Source: Amphibalanus amphitrite
Lineage: Eukaryota > Arthropoda > Thecostraca > Balanomorpha > Balanidae
Length of the DNA: 64,000 nt
Assembly (NCBI RefSeq): GCF_019059575.1
Contig: NW_024881599.1
Location: 930,001 to 994,000 of the forward strand
Reading direction: 5' to 3'
Positions 1 through 11,029 of this stretch are shown one piece after another; within the stretch, counting starts at the first letter, position 1; every line of letters starts with the position of its first letter. The position numbers and the translations under genes were made by a program. The notes beneath the pieces are model-generated. The model made no database searches. It was not told the DNA's origin and was given only the letters and a program-made list of their open reading frames with translations.

Positions 1-635
1 TACGTTTGCGAGCGCGCGTGTTTGCGTCCCTCCGGCGGCGGCGGCGGCAATCGGGACCTGCCCACCGTCCCGCTATCTAAGAATAACTTCCTAGCTATCT
101 GGCCGGACACCCCGGGCGCGGCCTAGATGGCTTGCCATGCATGGCCCCCGGGAGTGGATGAAGGCGATAGCTCCACAAACACACATACACATTAGCGATA
201 TAACGTAACGTAATATCAAAGCAAAGGGATTTTTCCTGTGCAATTTGGCAAAAGCGCACAGGTTTTGCCCTCTAAGATAGGCACCAGGTTTTTCTAGTTA
301 GGACTTTCCTGGTGGAACTCACAACACAACAACAGCACACATTACAACACTACCACATTTCAGCATGAAGATACAGCAGCAAGACATGTAAGTACTCAAA
401 ATCCCTCTCGGCACTGCCACTCTGGCACCCTTTCTGGCTTCCCCTTGCACTTGCTTCCACCGGACGTCACATGAGCCGGTCTAACGTAAACTTTGCTCTT
501 GATATTGCCTTGGGCCGGAATACCATAGCCGGCATTAAAGTAAAGTAAAACGAAAGATCTGGCTAATTGCCAGCTAGTAACTTCCCCCTACCCCGACCAG
601 GGCCTCGGCCTGTCGGGAGCAGAATTTAAAAAAAA
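1..635. other. Unassigned sequence, possible LINE 3' tail
   Basis: No supported gene. A GC-rich start (a CGG triplet run near 37-48) passes into mixed sequence. Around 534-553 there is a short TAAAG-type tail after GC-rich sequence, which resembles the 3' microsatellite tail of a non-LTR retrotransposon. No reverse transcriptase is visible upstream because the window begins here. The LINE idea is weak inference. Confidence 0.2.
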
Positions 636-980
636 AGATGAGGAGATGCAGGTGGATTGATAACCGGCAGGCTTTTGTATTTTACGAGGGCGAAGGGTCG
701 AAGTCGGCTGCTAAGCCGTGAGCGGATTTTATCAGATGCCGGTTCACCATGACCTTTATCCTGGTCCTGGTCCGCTGCCGCACTCTTGGAGAGCCGAATC
801 ACAGCAAAACTCCATCCAAGACTGTATCTATACGGCTTACGCTTTTCTGAAAACGTCTGCGTTTGGCCTCCTACGGGCCCGGCCGGCCGGCCCCGATTGG
901 TGATCCACCAGTGACGTCACTGGTAGTGTTAAGCTGATTGGCGAATAATACATGGGGAGAACCGGGACGACATCCCCCTG
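636..980 (+). repeat. Dispersed repeat, copy 1 (345 bp)
   Basis: This stretch is closely matched, in the same orientation, at 50562-50910. Both copies start at AGATGAGGAG and end at CATCCCCCTG, with unrelated flanks, so it is a dispersed repeat and not a local duplication. It includes GGCCGGCC runs followed by a CCAAT-like ATTGG and a TGACGTCA site. No terminal inverted repeats or target duplication were found, and no conserved reading frame is convincing, so the class is unknown. Confidence 0.75.
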
Positions 981-2536
981 AAGACACCCCCTTCCTCGCA
1001 GCTTTCGAAAGCATGGCGGCAGAACGTGGAAATGTCGCTGTTGGGACGGCGGGACTCAGGGAACAGCTGCTGAAGACTGAAGTGTACATTTGTCTGCTCC
1101 TTGTCGGTGAGGTGCTGCAACCTCCGGACAAACTCTCCTGCCGTCTGCAGAGCTCGTCGCGCAGCGCATCGGAAATGATGAGCGCTGATTTCTCTTTCCA
1201 CCACGCTGCAACAGCGACACTGAATTACATAACATATGAAAGTAGAATTCAGAGCGAAGGCGCCAAGGCTATAGAACTCCAGGAAAGGACACCAGCCGTT
1301 TGACCTTGAACGCCGCCGGCCGGCCGATGACGTCATTGGAGGCAAGCCGGCTCGGCGGACACATAAGGCGAATGCATAACGGAGGGGCGTTGGAACGCTG
1401 CAGGAGCGGGGGAGATATTTTAATGTGGTTGCATACCACCGTTGGTATGTTGACTGATCTACAGACTGCATTCATTTAAACCTCGATGCATCCTAGGCCT
1501 GGATGGTGCGTACATTCGTAGAACGATCACCCCGTCCGACGTCCGTGGTCGAAGCTGTCTATGTATCTAAAGACACTAAGACGGGTGCAATAATGGCGAC
1601 CCGATCCCGTCTCTGGCGAATCTAGAGGGCGCAGGGACCCAGACCGAATTTGACTGTCTATTTTCAGGGAAACGGGGTGGGTGAATTGACTACCGATGGT
1701 TTTAGAGATGATGAGAAGGGATCCCTTCGTCGATTGTTGTTTGACAGACAACACATGTACTGGGCGTATAACCATCAGATGTAATGCCTGAACGTAGGCA
1801 AGCATAATTGGTCTGTCATATTGTTTAGGAATATAGAATCTTAATGGAGATCATTGAGGATATGATCTCTACTCTACATTACGGGAATTCACTAATTACT
1901 ACGGCCCATAGGGGCACCGCTGGAGCTGTTGTTTTACCATCGGTCCCAGGCAACTCCAGGGAGCTGCAGTACCCGGCGGCCAAAGCGGCCACCTCGTCGA
2001 CTCGCAGGTCCTGTGGGATTCCGTGATGCTTCAGTGCTTCAAACACAGAAGCACGGGTATAGCAGTAGGATGTGGGGTTAGGTGTCTGTCCACCTCTTCA
2101 TTGTAGGTACCTATGTACAATGTATACAGCGCCTGGTCCCGCCGAAGCTCGGTATCGACCGTGACTTATTCACAACTGGCGGATCCAAGAAGCGGTCTTG
2201 GACACTGCGGGGGCGATCACCCCAAAAGGGTTTCTCCGAATTAATTTAAAAAAACTCGGATTTCGATTCCTTGCGCACTGCTGTGCAGTGTGATTAACCA
2301 ACATTTCCTCAGAAAAGTTGTGAAGTTTTCTTTTATTCTCGAAAAGCGATTTCGGGCGCTGCCCCGGTTGTGGGGGAAGACATTTGCCCCAAATGCCTTC
2401 CCCTGGATCCGCCAGTGGGTTGTCCTACCCCAAGCTTGACTAAAAACGTCTTCAAACCCCACCGGAAACCGATGATAAGGTGAATTTAAATCCAATAACT
2501 CATCTCTGTCTGCCCGCCTAAATATACGACACATAG
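981..2536. other. No supported gene; possible hAT remnant
   Basis: Mostly unassignable sequence. A plus-strand open frame at 938-1303 contains a stretch reading YICLLLVGEVLQPPDKL that is loosely like the region of hAT transposases before the dimerisation domain. No second motif supports it, so I do not call a gene. From 2427 to 2535 there is a stretch diverged from, but alignable with, 3494-3600 in direct orientation; the pair brackets the MITE at 2539-3435. Confidence 0.2.
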
Positions 2537-2538
2537 TA

Positions 2539-3435
2539 GGGGAGAGTGGGGCAAAGCGGCCACCCTAACGCTTCTCACGATGCCAACGCTTGATTTTTAA
2601 ACTTGGGAAGATTCTTTCTATACCAATGTGATCCCTAGTAAGTTGCCTTTTATTTCAACTGCGTTTTATTTCCAAAAGCGTTCACATATGAAAGATATTG
2701 ACAAAACTTTAAACCTATGCATATTGGCCACTTTGCCCCATACCCTGGGGCAAAGCGGCCACCGACGTCTTCTCAAGTCCCGATATGAGAAACAAAATAG
2801 TTGCCTCGTGTACGACTAGTGTATTTGATGGTGACAAGGTTAATCGAGGATGGATGTTTATTTTATCATCTTCCACCTGTAGGTAAACAAAGAAAGGATT
2901 TTCATGAAAATAAACATTTAATTGCATTATTTGGTAACTCATGCAACTGAAAAGTGGCCAAGATGAATGCATGACGACACATTTCAATATAAATAATGTT
3001 TTTTATCCAGATGGAAGCAACTTATGGCCAATTGGGGGGTGGCCACTTTGCCCCTGCCACTTTGCCCCGCGCATACCGTCCGAGACAAAAATATTCCAGC
3101 TTAGCTATTAGTGGGGTAAAAAACATTAAAATTGGTAGAATACATGTACGATAACCATGCAATGCATGGACAAGAACGCTTATAAAAATTCCAAAACGGT
3201 TATGGAATAACATAACATTTAAAAATTGTAACCATAGTTGGTAACCTGGCAAGAAATGCTTTTCCGTGTTTCACAGAACAATGGTGATGGGCCTGAAACC
3301 CCGGTCTGGCTCATTCGAACGACCGTGAAGAGAAGTATAATTGGAAACCATAAATTGGAACTGACGCCAGCTATGAAGGGCTAAAACGATGGGTGGCCGC
3401 TTTGCCCCGGGTGGCCGCTTTGCCCCACTCTCCCC
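2539..3435. mobile_element. MITE with 26-bp perfect TIRs, TA target
   Basis: The termini at 2539-2564 and 3410-3435 are perfect 26-bp inverted repeats beginning GGGGAGAGTGGGGCAAAGCG. Both are flanked by TA (2537-2538 and 3436-3437), consistent with a TA target duplication as in the Tc1/mariner and related superfamilies. The TIR core TGGGGCAAAG recurs internally: as a hairpin at 2726-2763, as two inward copies at 3038-3069, and as a tandem copy just inside the right end at 3391-3408. This suggests nested or internally duplicated copies. No transposase is encoded, so it is non-autonomous. Confidence 0.8.
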
Positions 3436-4074
3436 TACGGCACCCGGCCCTGTCGGAGCTTTGAGCCGATCGTGACATTTTCGGATTTCCTCATCCCAAG
3501 CTCGATTAGAAACGTTGTCCTTCCCCACCCGATTGCTGATGTCAATTCAAATTCAATACCTCATCTCTGCCTGCCCGCCCATAACCCATTCATTGCACAC
3601 CGTTCAGCGCCCGGCCCCGCCAGAATTATCCTAGCGCGCTGAGCAGTTGCCTCCAGCCGCGTCATCGCGAGGCCCCGCGCGGCCCATAACTGAATACATT
3701 GCGTGAATAGCCGTGTCGCCCCCCTGGAAGGCGCCAGCTTTAGAAGTGACGACACCCGCTCTTTTACGTAAAAGAAAACCGCCGAACTGTGGCCCAGCTG
3801 CTCATCACTGGCCCGAAGATATCTGGTACTTGAGGGTTCAGTTGCATCGGTTGCATCATAGACAGTGCAATGGGCCATCTCAAGGAAAGGTTTGGCCAGG
3901 ATGGGCTAAAAAAGTGGCCATCATTGAGGGAATTCCCGTGGACCAACAGGACCAGACATCGATGTCAAAGGCGAAGAATCTGATGCACCTGCGTGGCCAC
4001 AGAACTGAAGGTAGGCGAGCCGGCGAGCCTCTTTCGCAGCTCTGCGTGTTTTCAATGAAGCACTCGTTCTAGAC

Positions 4075-4302
4075 GTTCAAAGAAGCGTGCAAGCATTACA
4101 GAGAGCTCAAAATGCCGGGGAGCTCCCACCTCAAACGATACTATTCCTGATCTGGCTCATGACCATGTCCGCGAATACGGCGACGGCAGAGCGCAGTTTT
4201 ATCCACTTTTTTGGTTTTAGCGCGCTCGGCCGTCTGAAAACATGGCTTCGATCAACTATGAGCCATAAACGACTGAACGCTGGCCATTTGTTACATACAT
4301 AA
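4075..4302 (+). pseudogene. hAT transposase C-terminal fragment
   Basis: The reading frame ends with the classical hAT dimerisation (hATC) signature: a hydrophobic stretch (ILFLIWLMTMSANT), then TATAERSF, then LKTWLRSTMSHKRLN, stopping at 4302. In intact hAT transposases (600-800 aa) this is the last 80 residues or so. About eight extra residues lie between ERSF and LKTW, where relatives have a short serine-rich link. No BED finger or catalytic region is found upstream, so this is a truncated relic. It lies outside the inverted duplication that starts at 4511. Confidence 0.8.
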
Positions 4303-4612
4303 AGAAACGGCCGAGTGCATCGACGTCTGCAAGCTTGCGCCCGCGAGTTCGCTTTAAAACAAAAACAGCAAACTCGTGGGCAAGGAAAGTGGGGCGAATC
4401 ATGGACAAGTTGGATCGGAGCAGTTGGTGTCGAGATCCCATATCCGATACGATAATCTAATGAAAGATCCGCTCGACCATCATGTTTGGAAATGCCACCC
4501 TAGGTGTGTGCGCCAATAACAGGTGTCCACTATTTTTTGCACAAAGTTTGGATGCTACTCAATCAGGCTCTAGGTGTCATTCAGTTCTAAAATTTTGCAT
4601 GGAGGAAGTAAC

Positions 4613-5317
4613 CAAGATTCTTACAGATAACGTTGGGACACCAGTCACGTGACCCTTTTTCCTGCTTTTCCCAACCCTCCTCGCGATTTTCATAAGCCTT
4701 GATTTATCCTTTTAAACACTTTGCGCAGAGGCGTTTGTAGTTAATTTATTGACAAAAACTAATTCAATGATATTTGAAATTAACAAACACATATTTACTC
4801 GCAATCTCAAACAAAAGTTGAATTTATTCGCGTTTCATTAGATTAATCAGCTGGCAACCATCATCCATCGTCCTCGATGTAGTCGAACTTGGCGCACTTG
4901 GATAGTGTTCGAAGTTTGTGACGCTTACTAGTTGCTATGGCGACCGGGTAGTACCTACGCTTTTCATTCGTCAACAAGTGCTCGTGGTCACGCTTTTGAA
5001 CACAGTCTTTATGCGTCAGTTTGTGTGACGCGTCATATCTGAAACATATTTCGTGAGGCTCCAAAACCATTCAATTCATCTCCTTCAAAAGAAGTGTTTT
5101 GTAACATTTTCGATATCTTTTTTGGGCTTAATTGCTAGCTCCATTCATCATTTCTTGCGTGAAGATAGTCATCACTCGGGGACCAGTCGTTGAAAGCAAG
5201 AAACAACGACGAGGAGAAGGTCTTGTAAAAAAGTCGCAGCGATTGCATTGAGCATTAAATGACGAAAATATTTCTACCCCCCACCGCCTCAGGCGATCAC
5301 GTGCTGTCACCCACCTG
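4613..5317 (-). mobile_element. Element F copy 1 (705 bp, 8-bp TSD)
   Basis: The element begins CAAGATTCTTAC and ends CACCCACCTG. It sits inside the mariner and is flanked by a perfect 8-bp duplication GAAGTAAC (4605-4612 and 5318-5325). The empty site can be read at about 14592-14615 in the other arm. Two more copies, at 10043-10760 and 45076-45777, have the same termini and their own perfect 8-bp duplications. The ends share almost no inverted repeat (CAAG versus CAGG), which is odd for a DNA transposon. The 8-bp duplication and the CAGGTG end suggest a hAT derivative. Confidence 0.85.
4861..5070 (-). CDS. Conserved small ORF inside element F (unknown)
   Basis: A 69-codon frame with recognisable, mutated counterparts in the other two F copies. 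It contains LTNEKRRYYPVA and ends CAKFDYIEDDG followed by a stop. The copies differ mainly by point changes and small indels, so this may be the relic of a coding exon carried by an ancestral, longer F element. A second frame nearer the CAGGTG end (within 5128-5300) has several cysteines. I recognise no family. It lacks hAT catalytic or dimerisation motifs and may simply be captured sequence. Confidence 0.35.
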   Translation of the reverse strand: MVLEPHEICFRYDASHKLTHKDCVQKRDHEHLLTNEKRRYYPVAIATSKRHKLRTLSKCAKFDYIEDDG

Positions 5318-5585
5318 GAAGTAACATCAATTATGTACACAGGACTACATAGTTCATACATCTTACATTTACCTGTAACATTCATTCAACATGGTGATGT
5401 TGACGAAAACACAGGTTCACGGTTTTGTGGCAAAATTTATCCAGAACCTCGCCTCTCTACCCTAACGCCAGCTTGTAGTTGTACTGAAGATAGCTGGAGT
5501 TGCCAAAAGAACCTCTTTCACATTTTGAAAAACTTCGAGCCGTAAGATTTCGGCCTGAATAAAAATTTCCAAGAAAGCTTCTGGT

Positions 5586-5723
5586 GTGGATGGCTATTTC
5601 CGAAAAGGGGTGTTCAAGCCAATCATCTGTCCTAGTCGCGCTAACGTTGGTGGCGACTTCTACCGTCGGGAATGTCTACAGAAGGGGTTTCTACCCTTCA
5701 TCCAGCAGCACTACCTTCAAGGT

Positions 5724-5777
<54 letters not shown>

Positions 5778-6080
5778 TGGCCCGACTTCGCTGCCGCCCA
5801 TTACGTACGACAAACGACAGCTCTGCTGGAAGAGTCCGACGTGCCTCATATAGGTCGCGAGGAAAACCCGCCCTGCGTACCGCAACTACGTCCTATCGAA
5901 GACCTGTGGCAGGGAGTGTACGTGGGTGGCTGGACAGCACGGTCTGAGAAGCAGCTGAGGCTTCGCACTCATCGCGTGATGCGATCACTCGACAAGAAAG
6001 TGCTGCACAAGATGATCGGGACACCCCCAGCGCGCGTGCGCAGTGCTGCCAGGCTTGGCGTGAACAGCACCGTGCACTGA
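5586..6080 (+). pseudogene. DD37E mariner-type transposase, C-terminal half
   Basis: The frame carries the second and third catalytic residues of a Tc1/mariner DDE transposase: FWPDFAAAHY with the Asp, then NPPCVPQLRPIEDLW with the Glu. There are 37 residues between them, the spacing of the DD37E group. The first catalytic Asp and the DNA-binding domain are not found intact. A (TA)n tract of about 50 bp at 5726-5775 is inserted just before FWPD and is read through in frame as repeated Ile-Tyr. The element therefore cannot encode a working enzyme. The other copy (13595-14358, minus) lacks this expansion. Confidence 0.85.
5726..5775. repeat. (TA)n microsatellite in transposase frame
   Basis: About 25 TA units lie inside the mariner transposase frame. 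The matching site in the second mariner copy (near 13900-13912) has only a few units. The expansion keeps the downstream frame open. Confidence 0.95.
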
Positions 6081-6398
6081 TGTCAGACGGACAGAAAAAG
6101 CATTGGTCTAGTACCATGAAAAGTTCGGTGAAGGAGAAATGCAATAGATGTGAGTTTCATTGTGCTAAAGTTTGTGCAAAAAACTAGTAGACGCCTGTTA
6201 TATATATTTTTTTGTTATCCTATAAAATGTGCGCCGTGCCGTACCGTGTCACGTCATCTTTCTATTTTATACAAAAAAAAAAATCGCTCGACGCATGCCA
6301 TTTTATACTGAGGTTTCGATTTTGAATGTCGGAAACATAGCATCAACAAGCAATCACGGTCAGAGTAGACTTCATCGTAGGCATCTCAGTCGTCGACA

Positions 6399-6686
6399 AT
6401 GGTCAAGAACAAAAAGCAAAAGAAGGTCTATAAGCTGCCCGATAAGGAAGAGGAGTTGATGATCACCTTCTTGGAGGTGAATGAAATGCTGTGGAACAAG
6501 AAAGCCACGCACTACAGAAGACTTGACCTAAAGGAGGTTGCTTGGAAGAAGCAGGCAGAAGGCATGCCGAAAGAAGTCTCGCAACTGCAAGGGTGGTTCA
6601 AGGGTGTTAAAGACAATTTCACGCGCCTGGACAAACTGCCCAAGTCCGGGTCCGGACAACAGGCTTTCACAGAGAGGGAGATGTGA
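6399..6686 (+). pseudogene. MADF / Myb-SANT-like protein, copy 1
   Basis: A 95-codon frame starting with a lysine-rich basic stretch (KNKKQKKVYKLP), then a helical region like the MADF/Myb-SANT-like DNA-binding domain: EEELMITFLEVNEMLWNKKA, an acidic-basic middle with AWKKQAE, and a W-x-K-x-x-x-x-N segment (GWFKGVKDNFTRLDKLPKSG). Such proteins are frequent second ORFs of PIF/Harbinger elements. Copy 2 reads REIWTLQKF where copy 1 has REM and a TGA stop, so the stop at 6684-6686 is a nonsense change and the original protein was longer. The assignment rests on pattern resemblance only. Confidence 0.55.
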
Positions 6687-6796
6687 ACTCTCCAGAAGTG
6701 CCCATTCCTCCAAAGATCACTCACCACAGGTTACAACCAGTTAACGGGGTAAGTGGCTACAAAACTACAAGTATATTTTGTAAGACTATTTTTTAA

Positions 6797-8836
6797 CCCT
6801 CGCCGGCACAGTATATGCAATAGAGTTCTGCACGGCTGCAATTTTCCACAGCCTAGCCGCCCCGCAGCCGTGGCTCCACAGCCACAGCCGCCCACAGCCG
6901 TGGTAAACTGTGGGCAGCCAGCCGTCAGCCGGCCGTGGATACTTTCAATGAAATGCAACCAAATAGTATAAAATAAGTTGTTTTTAGTTGAAACATATAG
7001 CCAAAAGCACATTGCAATGGGCTATAGATTCTCAAGCTCATGAAGCATCATAGGTTAAGTGGTTGTGTATCTGGCTTTAGGCGGAAGGCCTGAAGCCTGA
7101 TGCGCATCGCATGCCTACACAAGCCCTTGCAAGGGGTTAAGAAAGATGGGTAGGTAGGTACCTACATCAACAGAAAACATAAACAACGAACCAGAATAGA
7201 AGCACTAGCAGTGTAGACATCTAATGCCAAATCCTGAAGCATGGTTGTGGGACAGAACAACAGACCCTGATGCTTTTCATTATCAATGTTAGGTATGGAA
7301 AATGAAACTGAAGTTGATGGACTGTCAAAAAGTGATTGCCTAATCAAAACTCTTGCTTCTTTCTTACCTTGCATATTTTCTGGGGTGTGATATGCCAGGC
7401 TTGAAGCAGCCTTCTGAGCAAGTCTCAAACTATTTTGATATGCAAGGCATCAAAACACTAGTGAGCATCCAAGAAAGAAAAACATTCATCTATTTTGATT
7501 TTTCCAAATAATGATCTTCGCTCAAATCCCCAAGGACGTGCGAGCCACAATTGCCTCTTTCAATCAAAAATTTTACTTGAGTTTTTAATGACGTCAATAG
7601 CAAAGAAGTGGCAATAAATTGTTTTGTGTCACTATAAACAGCCATAAAATTATAATCAATAAATAATAATGCTAAACAGTAGAAAACTTGCTCTCAAACA
7701 AAGATTAATTATCAAATTTTTTACGTTTACAGAAGAAGACGTCATTTTATCAGTAAAGTCAACAGCTCGCGTAAGAAATATTGTGTTCAGGGTTTTCACC
7801 GTCATGTGAATTACGTGTTCAGGGTTTTCACCATCATGTGAATTAACCGTAAGTAATGTTCATGCTCACTTATAATATAATTCCATTGGCTTCGTTGATC
7901 AGCATTTCCTGTTAGCGGTCACTCACACACCAGTTAGAACATAAAGCGCCAGTTTTATATTATGTAATTGGACTTGCCGAAAATCCAGAAATACATCCAA
8001 GAGTTATTTTAGATAATATTTTATGAAGCCTTTACCTGCCTTTACCTAGACGTGATTTCTTTTTCTATTACCTGAAAGAATTATTGAACGCTCGTCTTCA
8101 ATAGCTGTAAGGTGCTCTCCTAATGACCAGGTGAGATTGATTTGAGAGGGATGTGACAATGCAACATATTGCATTTTCTGAAACTGTCAAGCTCTTGATG
8201 ATGAAGGAACAATCGGTACCTATAATTAGTATTATGTACCAGAGTGCAAACTCCCCTACAGCAAATGGTAAAACCATTACAGGTTTTCAAAGGCTTCACC
8301 ACTTTCAATGTTGCTGGGCATCCTTTGCATGATTTTTACAGGCTAGACTGCTTATCAGAATGTAAGATTGAGGATTTAAAATTTTATATTTGAGTACTTT
8401 AGATTGACCTTGAAATCTCACAGCCGTGGCCACAGCCGTAGCCGTGTTCTTGGAGATATTTGCAGCCGCCCCGGCCCACAGCCGTGGGGCTGCAGCCAGC
8501 CGCGGCTGCAGCCGGCCGGTGCAGACCTCTAATATGCAACCCCCTAAGGTTTTTCGCAAAGAACTCGCGTAAAAAGCGCCAAGCGGCCGATCGCGACGAA
8601 ACGTTCAGCAACCTCGCGTTTATCAATTTTACACCTACCCTTAAAATTTCCGGTGCGTTACCCAAATGACCTTTGACCTACTTTTCAAGACCATGTTTGG
8701 CCGGAATCGCGATTCGGCGTATGTCGGCTCGCATTAGCCGCGCTTTTGCAGTCTTTTCGTGGTTTCAAGCGTTCGAACATGTGATCTGATGTTGCTCCCA
8801 TGCATTAGAATGTATGTCAAGGTCAAAGTGACTCGG
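6797..8836 (-). mobile_element. E1 element in left arm, interrupted and truncated
   Basis: Begins right after TTAA (6793-6796) with CCCTCGCCGGCAC, the right-end terminus of the E1 family read in reverse. It is split by element G (6821-8531) and continues at 8540 with the GTTTTTCGC motif. It stops at 8836, so the left end is missing. Complete relatives are at 9302-11029 and 38447-39376. It is non-coding and carries the AGGTCA/TGACCT half-sites typical of the family. Confidence 0.8.
6821..8531 (+). mobile_element. Element G copy 1, hAT-like (1.7 kb)
   Basis: Terminal inverted repeats TAGAGTTCTGCACGG and (at the other end, inverted) TAGAGGTCTGCACCGG, with a perfect 8-bp target duplication ATATGCAA (6813-6820, 8532-8539), all typical of hAT. 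Both subterminal regions are packed with CAGCCGTGG-type repeats, which could be transposase-binding sites. The interior is AT-rich. Two short frames are conserved in copy 2 (minus strand, 7162-7428 and 8120-8308). The first contains a CAAG/GTAAGA donor-like site, suggesting exon remnants. No catalytic domain is seen, so it is probably an internal-deletion derivative. Confidence 0.85.
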
Positions 8837-9297
8837 CAAACGCAATATTTTCCGTATTAGGCAGGGGCTCGGGATTTATTTTCAAGTTGAGTGAGGCAAA
8901 GTCGCCGCCACCAGAAAATTGCCTATCCAGCTTCGTGTTTTTCCTCGGATTTCGGGCATTAAAAAAATGTCAACGCCCAAAATATATTTAATTACATTTT
9001 TCGTCAAACTTGAGGGGGCGCCGCCCCTCGGGCTCAATGTTGGAGGGCAACTGCCCCGCTGCCCTTCCCCCCACCCCCGTTCCCGGGCCCATGATGTTAC
9101 GACACGAAAACATTCCAAACATTATTTCTATGCCAATTAACACAGTCTCTTGTCTAATTAATATGTACATACATAATAAAAAATAGGCAGAGACCAAATT
9201 GAATTCAACAGATTATCTTGAAATATTGCAGCCAGTGACAGCAACGACAGGCTCACACAAAAAATATAAATAGTCCTAAGTATTTTGTTAATGGACT
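8837..9297. other. Spacer between the inverted arms, no gene
   Basis: AT-rich sequence separating the truncated E1 of the left arm from the full E1 of the right arm. It contains a G/C-run stem, GGGGGCGCCGCCCC, at about 9015-9030, reminiscent of the hairpins in E1-type elements. Nothing coding is supported. Confidence 0.4.
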
Positions 9298-9301
9298 TTA
9301 A

Positions 9302-11029
9302 CCCTCGCCGGCTCCGGTCATTTTGCGTCCTTCGGTCCTTCGACGGTACAGGGGGGGGGGGGTCACGGTCTCTAGTCACGACCCCCCTCACGTTTGGTAC
9401 CTAATCGAGCTAGGGCTTCGAGGAATTTTACGGTCCTAGGTCATCGGTTGACCTGGAAAGTCGGGACCTGTTAGCACGTCGTGAAGTGTGGCTTCTTTGG
9501 GGGTTTTCGGGGTGGCGTGGCCAGTTTTATCAACAGAAATATAGCCGCCTGCCGGAATTTTTTGCCTAAAGACCGCTTCACTTACGGAGCGTAAACGCGA
9601 TGGGCACGTGAGCGGATAGGGCTTTACCGTTTACGCTCCGTAATCCGTACCTATGTGAAGCGGTCTTTAGGCAAACAATTCCGGCAGGGGGCTATTTTTC
9701 TGCTGGTAAAACTGGCCTCAGATCACGGATATCATGTTAGTTTTGATCACAGATGATGTCTTTATGCATTTAGGCCAGGTCGGGTCAGGTCAACCAGTAG
9801 GGGTCCTGCCGGGTATTCGCAGTACCATCAACCGCCTCTGACAGCTTCTTAACATGTTGCAAAGGCATCAAAACTACTTCGTAAGTATTCAAATGGTTGC
9901 TAAATTTGAGTTTAGCTCTAAAAACTAGCTTAGAAACATGTAAAACTCGAAAAAGTGAACCGAGGTCATCAAAGGTCAGTAACCTGACCTGACCTTCAAT
10001 TGACCTTGACATACATTCTAATGCATGGGAGCAACATCAAATCAAGATTCTTACAAATAAGGTTGGGACGCTAGTCACGTGATTCTTTTCCCTGCTTTTC
10101 CTAACCCTATTCACGAGTCACGATTTCCATAAGCCTTGGTTTATTCTTGAAACACTTTGCACAGAGGCGTTTGTAGTTAATTTATTTACAAAAACTATTT
10201 CATTGATATTTGAAATTAACAAACACATTTTTACTCGTAATCTCAAACAAAAGTTGAATTTATTCGCGTTTCATTAATTTAATCAGCGGGCAACCATCAC
10301 CCATCGTCCTCGATGTAGTCGAACTTGGCGCACTCGGATAGTGTTCGAAATTTGTGACGCTAAGTTGTTGCTACGGCGACCGGGCAGTACCTACGCTTTT
10401 CATTCGTCAACAAGTGCTTGCGGATCTGCCGCTCACACTTTCGAACACAGTCTTTATGCGTCAGTTTGCGTGACGCGCTATATCTGAAACATGTTTCGTG
10501 AGGCTCCAAAACCATTCAATTAATCTCCTTCAAAAGAAGTGTTTTGTAACATTTTCGTTAGTTTTTTTGGGCTTACTTGCTAGCTCCATTCATCCTATCT
10601 TGCGTTAGGATAGTCATCACTCGGGGACCAGTCGTTGCAAGCAAGAAACAACGACGAGGAGAGGGTCTTGTAAAAAGTCGCAGCTATTGCATTGAGCATT
10701 ACTTGACGAAAATATTTTTACCCCCACCACCTCAGGCGATCACGTGCCGTCACCCACCTGCATCAAATCACATGTTTGAACGCTTGAAACCACGAAAAGA
10801 CTGCAAACGCGCGGCTACTGCGAGCCGATATACGCCCAATCGCGATTCCGGCCAAACATGGTCTTGAAAAGTAGGTCAAAGGTCATTTGGGTCACGCACC
10901 GGAAATTTTTAGGATAGGTGTAAAATTGATCAACGCGAGGGTGCTGAAAGTTTCGTCGCGATCGGCCACTTTTTACGCGGGTTCTTTGCGAAAAACCTTA
11001 GGGGGTTGCATATACTGTGCCGGCGAGGG
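9302..11029 (+). mobile_element. E1 element, complete, with F inserted
   Basis: Starts CCCTCGCCGGC after TTAA (9298-9301) and ends GCCGGCGAGGG before TTAA (11030-11033): TTAA targeting with CCC termini, as in piggyBac-type transposons. Near the left end a G-run (from 9350) pairs with CCCCCC near 9383-9388. The right end has TTTGCGAAAAACC then GGGGG. The interior carries many AGGTCA half-sites, including a DR1-like AGGTCAAAGGTCA at about 10871-10883. Element F (10043-10760) interrupts it. No ORF is conserved between copies, so it is non-autonomous. Confidence 0.85.
10043..10760 (-). mobile_element. Element F copy 2 (718 bp, 8-bp TSD)
   Basis: Same termini as copy 1 (CAAGATTCTTAC to CACCCACCTG), inserted in E1 with a perfect duplication CATCAAAT (10035-10042, 10761-10768). 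The uninterrupted site is visible in the E1 copy near 39076-39090. The internal ORF remnant (LTNEKRRY region) is recognisable at about 10310-10500 on the minus strand. Confidence 0.9.

Larger units (their letters stand above)
4519..6198 (+). mobile_element. Tc1/mariner (DD37E-type) element, copy 1
   Basis: TIRs begin ACAGGTGTCCACTATTTTTT on the left and the matching inverted sequence ends at 6198. TA dinucleotides flank both ends (4517-4518, 6199-6200), as expected for this superfamily. The element is about 1 kb without the F insertion at 4613-5317, which cuts its left part and is bracketed by a GAAGTAAC duplication. The transposase C-terminal half is recognisable; the N-terminal helix-turn-helix region is decayed or deleted. 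A second copy lies in the other arm at 13475-14702. Confidence 0.85.
4511..8836 (+). repeat. Left arm of a large inverted duplication
   Basis: This arm matches the reverse complement of 10003-14710. Shared content in order: mariner element, MADF-like gene, then E1 element. Both arms share the same mariner and E1 insertion points and E1 sequence variants not found in the other E1 copies (ACATACATTCTAATGCATGG), so the unit was duplicated after those insertions. Later insertions differ: F copy 1 and G copy 1 here; F copy 2, P, R and S in the other arm. The match stops at 8836, inside E1, within an AGGTCA motif. Confidence 0.8.

Noticed and set aside
718-903. 61-codon frame conserved in both copies of the 345-bp repeat
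   Set aside because: Conservation covers the whole repeat including non-coding flanks, and changes are not biased to third positions as far as I can see by eye.
4613-5317. Element F as a retained intron (CAG/GTGGGT at one end)
   Set aside because: Three copies with different perfect 8-bp duplications at unrelated sites show transposition; the donor-like sequence is its terminus.
5691-5885. Open frames full of Ile-Tyr repeats on both strands
   Set aside because: They are read-through of the (TA)n microsatellite; only the plus-strand frame continuing into FWPD has homology.
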